This document shows, piece by piece, positions 5,861 through 8,319 of a DNA stretch of 8,319 nucleotides; position 1 is the stretch's first letter; each line of letters opens with the position of its first letter. The position numbers were made by a program, and so were the translations under genes. Location: assembly GCA_934668605.1 (NCBI GenBank), contig CAKUNY010000085.1, positions 1-8,319 of the forward strand, in the 5' to 3' direction. A model generated the notes under the pieces. That model was given only the letters and a program-made list of their open reading frames with translations. It was not told where the DNA came from and did not search any database. Origin of the DNA: an uncultured Oscillospiraceae bacterium (GTDB lineage Bacteria > Bacillota > Clostridia > Oscillospirales > Oscillospiraceae).

Positions 5861-7516
5861 TTGGCAGAAAAATTAAAGATCATTCCCCTTGGGGGACTCA
5901 ATGAGATCGGCAAAAATATGACCGTTCTCGAATACGGCAAGGACATCATCATCATCGACTGCGGCCTCGGATTCCCCGAGGACGACATGTACGGCATCGA
6001 CCTTGTCATCGCGGACATGACGTATCTGGTCAAGAATCAGGAAAAGATCCGCGGCATGTTTTTGACACACGGCCACGAGGACCACATCGGCGGCATTCCC
6101 TATGCCATGCAGCAGTTCAACTGCCCGATCCACGGCACGCGTCTTACAGCGGGGCTTGTGAAGCTCAAGCTGGAGGAGCATCATCTCGAGCGCAAGGTCA
6201 AGCTCTTTACGCACGAGGCGGGCGAGGTCGTGAAGGCCGGGTGCTTCCAGGTTGAGTTCATTCATGTGAACCACTCGATCGCGGACGCGGTGGCCTTCGC
6301 GGTCAAAACGCCGGTCGGCACGCTCGTCTTCTCGGGCGACTTTAAAATCGACGCAATGGCGGAAGACGGCATGATCGATCTTGCGCGCTTGGGCCAGCTC
6401 GGAAACGAGGGCGTGCTTGCCTTCCTGTGCGACTCCACAAACGTCGAGCGCCCGGGCTTTACGCCCTCGGAGCGCAGCGTCACCGACAGCTTCGACCGCC
6501 AGTTCTCCGGCTGCCGCCAGAGAATCATCGTTACCACGTTCGCGTCCAATGCCTTCCGGCTGCAGAGCCTTCTCAACGTCGCGCACAAGCACGGGCGCAA
6601 GGTTGCCGTCACCGGACGCAGCATGGAAAACATCCTGAAGGTCTCGACGGATCTCGGATATCTCAAAATCCCCAACAACACGCTCGTCGACATCAACGCC
6701 ATCAAGTCACTGCCAAAGGACAAGATTGTCATTGTCTCGACCGGCTCGCAGGGCGAAAACATGTCTGCGCTTTACCGCATGGCGTTCTCCGGGCACCGGC
6801 AGGTGGAAATTCAGGCGGGCGACCGCGTGATCATCTCCGCCTCCGCCATTCCAGGCAATGAAAAGTCCATCAGCAAGATCATCAACGAGCTCTACCGCAA
6901 GGGGGCGGAGGTCATCTACGACAAGCTCGAGGGTCTGCACGTCTCCGGTCACGCCTGCCAGGAGGAGCTGAAGATCATGCACGCGCTGCTGCATCCGCGC
7001 TTTTTCATTCCGCTCCACGGCGAGCAGCGCCATCTGCAGGCGCATGCGCGGCTTGCGCAGTCGCTCGGCATGGACGCAAAGAATATCTTCATCTCGGACA
7101 TCGGCAAGGTGCTCGAGCTGACGAAGGCGACCTGCAAATGGGGCGGCACGGTTCCCGCCGGTAAGATTCTCGTTGACGGTACGGGCGTGGGCGACGTCGG
7201 GAGTGTTGTTCTGCGCGACCGCAAGCATCTGGCGCAGGACGGCATGCTGGTCGTGGTTGTGAACCTCTCGAGTGAAGACGGCAGCGTCATCACAGGTCCC
7301 GATATCATCACGCGCGGCTTTGTCTACGTCAAAGAATCAGAAAATCTCATGGAAGAGCTGCGCGTCATTGCAGCGCACGCCATTGACCGCTGCCTTGCCG
7401 GCGGCACACGCGACTGGAGCGCGCTGAAGGCGAACATCAAGAGTGACCTCTCCGGCTATCTTTTCAAGACCACCAAGCGTAATCCGATGATCCTTCCCGT
7501 GATCATGGAAATCTGA
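5861..7516 (+). CDS. rnj: Ribonuclease J (metallo-beta-lactamase/beta-CASP RNase)
   Basis: RNase J is the endonuclease and 5'-3' exonuclease central to mRNA decay and rRNA maturation in Firmicutes. From the TTG start the product is 551 residues, close to B. subtilis RNase J1 (about 555), and begins (M)AEKLKIIPLGGLNEIGKNM. The zinc site shows HGHEDH (H70, H72, D74, H75), a His in VNHSIAD (H138) and the Asp of FSGDFKID (D160). The beta-CASP region spans about 200-355 and includes TGRSMEN and STGSQGEN; HVSGHA (H360, H364) and PLHGEQRH (H386) complete the core, and the protein ends in NPMILPVIMEI as usual. Two positions differ from the motifs I remember: FASNAFRLQ at 227-235, where SNxHRxQ is typical (F232 for His), and GSQGEN instead of GSQGEP. 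The frame stays open upstream to 5582, but that 93-codon stretch has no family resemblance and is read as leader. The gene is divergent from gdpP and ends at a strong terminator. Confidence 0.97.
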   Translation: MAEKLKIIPLGGLNEIGKNMTVLEYGKDIIIIDCGLGFPEDDMYGIDLVIADMTYLVKNQEKIRGMFLTHGHEDHIGGIPYAMQQFNCPIHGTRLTAGLVKLKLEEHHLERKVKLFTHEAGEVVKAGCFQVEFIHVNHSIADAVAFAVKTPVGTLVFSGDFKIDAMAEDGMIDLARLGQLGNEGVLAFLCDSTNVERPGFTPSERSVTDSFDRQFSGCRQRIIVTTFASNAFRLQSLLNVAHKHGRKVAVTGRSMENILKVSTDLGYLKIPNNTLVDINAIKSLPKDKIVIVSTGSQGENMSALYRMAFSGHRQVEIQAGDRVIISASAIPGNEKSISKIINELYRKGAEVIYDKLEGLHVSGHACQEELKIMHALLHPRFFIPLHGEQRHLQAHARLAQSLGMDAKNIFISDIGKVLELTKATCKWGGTVPAGKILVDGTGVGDVGSVVLRDRKHLAQDGMLVVVVNLSSEDGSVITGPDIITRGFVYVKESENLMEELRVIAAHAIDRCLAGGTRDWSALKANIKSDLSGYLFKTTKRNPMILPVIMEI

Positions 7517-7540
7517 CCGCTGTACACACAAAACACACCG

Positions 7541-7580
7541 AAATCGGAATGCCCCGCGAAAATCGGGGCATCCTGATTTT
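7541..7580 (+). terminator. Strong intrinsic terminator of rnj
   Basis: The left arm 7541-7556 (AAATCGGAATGCCCCG) and right arm 7564-7579 pair over 16 positions: eight perfect pairs next to the loop, one A-C mismatch, then seven more including one G-T. The loop is CGAAAAT, and the stem ends in TTTT at 7577-7580. It lies 24 bp after the rnj stop. The A-rich left foot means it could also act on leftward transcripts. It separates rnj from rpoD transcription. Confidence 0.88.
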
Positions 7581-7622
7581 GTGCGCCTGAAAAAAGCAGA
7601 AAAAGAGAGCAGAAATTTTCGA

Positions 7623-7647
7623 AAACCGCTTGTCAAAAAAGCGGTTT
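7623..7647. repeat. Perfect 9-bp inverted repeat over the rpoD -35 box
   Basis: AAACCGCTT (7623-7631) and AAGCGGTTT (7639-7647) are exact inverted repeats separated by 7 bp (GTCAAAA). The left arm includes the first bases of the -35 hexamer, and the right arm ends 6 bp before the -10. The layout suits a repressor operator. As RNA from read-through it would also form a hairpin followed by only three T's, so a back-up terminator is the alternative. Confidence 0.6.
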
Positions 7648-7659
7648 GTGGTATATAAT
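7630..7659 (+). promoter_or_regulatory. Sigma-A promoter of rpoD
   Basis: TTGTCA at 7630-7635 (five of six to TTGACA), an 18-bp spacer and a perfect TATAAT at 7654-7659. TATATA two bases earlier could give a 16-bp spacing. The expected start is near 7666, giving a 5' UTR of about 58 nt. This is the strongest promoter in the window and implies that the primary sigma factor is made from its own promoter. Confidence 0.85.
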
Positions 7660-7668
7660 GAATTGGTT

Positions 7669-7692
7669 GCGCGAAAAGTGTTTGTTTCGCGC
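7669..7692 (+). promoter_or_regulatory. Hairpin at the extreme 5' end of the rpoD mRNA
   Basis: GCGCGAAA (7669-7676) and TTTCGCGC (7685-7692) are perfect 8-bp inverted repeats with an 8-nt loop, AGTGTTTG. With transcription starting near 7666 the stem begins within the first few nucleotides. It does not cover the ribosome binding site at 7710-7714, and no T-run follows, so it is not a terminator. It could stabilise the message or be a DNA-binding site. Confidence 0.55.
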
Positions 7693-7723
7693 GGGATACC
7701 GCATTGAATGAGGATGAGCATAG

Positions 7724-8319
7724 ATGGCAAATGCAAAGAATACGAAGGTTCCGGCAGAAGACGCCATGGCAGCCGTCAGCGCGCTGATTGCAAAGGCAAA
7801 GCGCGAGGGCAGCATTCAGGCGACGGAGCTGACCGCACAGCTTGAGAAGCTGGATCTTCCGGTAGAAAAGATTGAACATATTTACGACACGTTCGACGCG
7901 ATGGGCATCCAGATCGTGAGCCCCGAGCTTGAAATCGACCTCGACGACACGGGAGACGGCCTCGGCATGGGAGACGGCGACATCCCGATGGGAGACGAGG
8001 AAGAAGAGCTCATCGACCCTGTCGAGCTGGCGGCGGAGTATAACCTTGACGACCCGGTTCGCATGTACCTCAAGGAGATCGGACAGGTGCGCTTACTCAC
8101 GGCAGACGAGGAAATGGAGCTTGCCAAGCGCGTGTGCGAGGGCGATAAGGCGGCAAAGGACAAGCTGACGGAGGCGAACCTTCGTCTGGTGGTGTCGATC
8201 GCGAAAAAATACTCCGGACGCGGGCTTCATATTCTCGATCTCATTCAGGAGGGCAACACGGGTCTGATCCGTGCGGTCGACAAGTTCGACTATACAAAGG
8301 GAAACAAATTCTCTACATA
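7724..8319 (+). CDS. rpoD: RNA polymerase primary sigma factor RpoD/SigA, N-terminal part (partial)
   Basis: The gene runs off the right edge after 198 codons. The product begins [15 protein letters not shown] and shows sigma region 1.1 at about 20-65 ([18 protein letters not shown], ending MGIQIV), an acidic Gly/Asp-rich linker at about 70-98, region 1.2 at about 107-135 ([20 protein letters not shown]), and regions 2.1-2.2 at about 130-198 ([16 protein letters not shown], then LDLIQEGN and [12 protein letters not shown]). Region 1.1 marks it as a group 1, housekeeping sigma factor rather than an alternative one. The ATG at 7724 has GAGGA 9 nt upstream. Regions 2.3-4 lie outside the window. 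It has its own promoter downstream of rnj; in many Firmicutes rpoD instead follows dnaG. Confidence 0.96.
   Translation, partial: MANAKNTKVPAEDAMAAVSALIAKAKREGSIQATELTAQLEKLDLPVEKIEHIYDTFDAMGIQIVSPELEIDLDDTGDGLGMGDGDIPMGDEEEELIDPVELAAEYNLDDPVRMYLKEIGQVRLLTADEEMELAKRVCEGDKAAKDKLTEANLRLVVSIAKKYSGRGLHILDLIQEGNTGLIRAVDKFDYTKGNKFST

Noticed and set aside
1..8319. tRNA or rRNA genes, CRISPR arrays, insertion sequences, phage genes or defence systems
   Set aside because: None seen on reading both strands; coding content is entirely core housekeeping genes with consistent composition.

Overview
The window is about 8.3 kb of moderately GC-rich chromosomal DNA from a low-copy housekeeping region. Gene content, gene order and Shine-Dalgarno sites point to a Firmicute of the class Clostridia; an Oscillospiraceae/Ruminococcaceae-type genome is my inference from overall resemblance. 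I see no IS element, phage gene, CRISPR array, tRNA or rRNA.

Layout. Positions 1-5272 hold a compact leftward operon, in transcription order gdpP (c-di-AMP phosphodiesterase), rplI (ribosomal protein bL9), dnaB (replicative helicase), tilS (tRNA-Ile lysidine synthetase) and the first codons of hpt (hypoxanthine phosphoribosyltransferase). Spacing shrinks along the operon: 44 bp, 66 bp, then an 11-bp overlap (dnaB/tilS) and a 4-bp ATGA overlap (tilS/hpt). A good sigma-A promoter lies in front of gdpP. Positions 5861-7516 hold a rightward gene for ribonuclease J that starts at a TTG codon and ends at a strong intrinsic terminator. Positions 7724-8319 hold the first 198 codons of rpoD (primary sigma factor), with its own strong promoter.

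The part least explained by known genes is the roughly 590-bp divergent intergenic region between gdpP and rnj. On the rightward strand it has a probable extended -10 promoter near 5481, followed by about 368 nt before the rnj start codon. This leader is GC-rich and contains many perfect short hairpins, two sets of mutually exclusive pairings and one GC-rich hairpin followed by five T's. It is best described as a candidate long structured 5' leader, or an embedded small RNA, of rnj. I could not match it to a known RNA family by eye. Autoregulation of the nuclease through its own leader, by analogy with the long rne leader of E. coli, is a hypothesis only.

The second regulatory cluster is in front of rpoD. 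A perfect 9-bp inverted repeat covers the -35 box and spacer, and a second perfect 8-bp inverted repeat would form a hairpin at almost the first nucleotide of the rpoD mRNA.

Together the genes cover second-messenger turnover, ribosome structure, replication, tRNA decoding, purine salvage, RNA decay and transcription initiation. The coding genes look intact and ordinary. The main oddities in proteins are a GGGGN instead of GGGGH motif in the DHHA1 domain of GdpP and two changed positions in otherwise conserved RNase J motifs.
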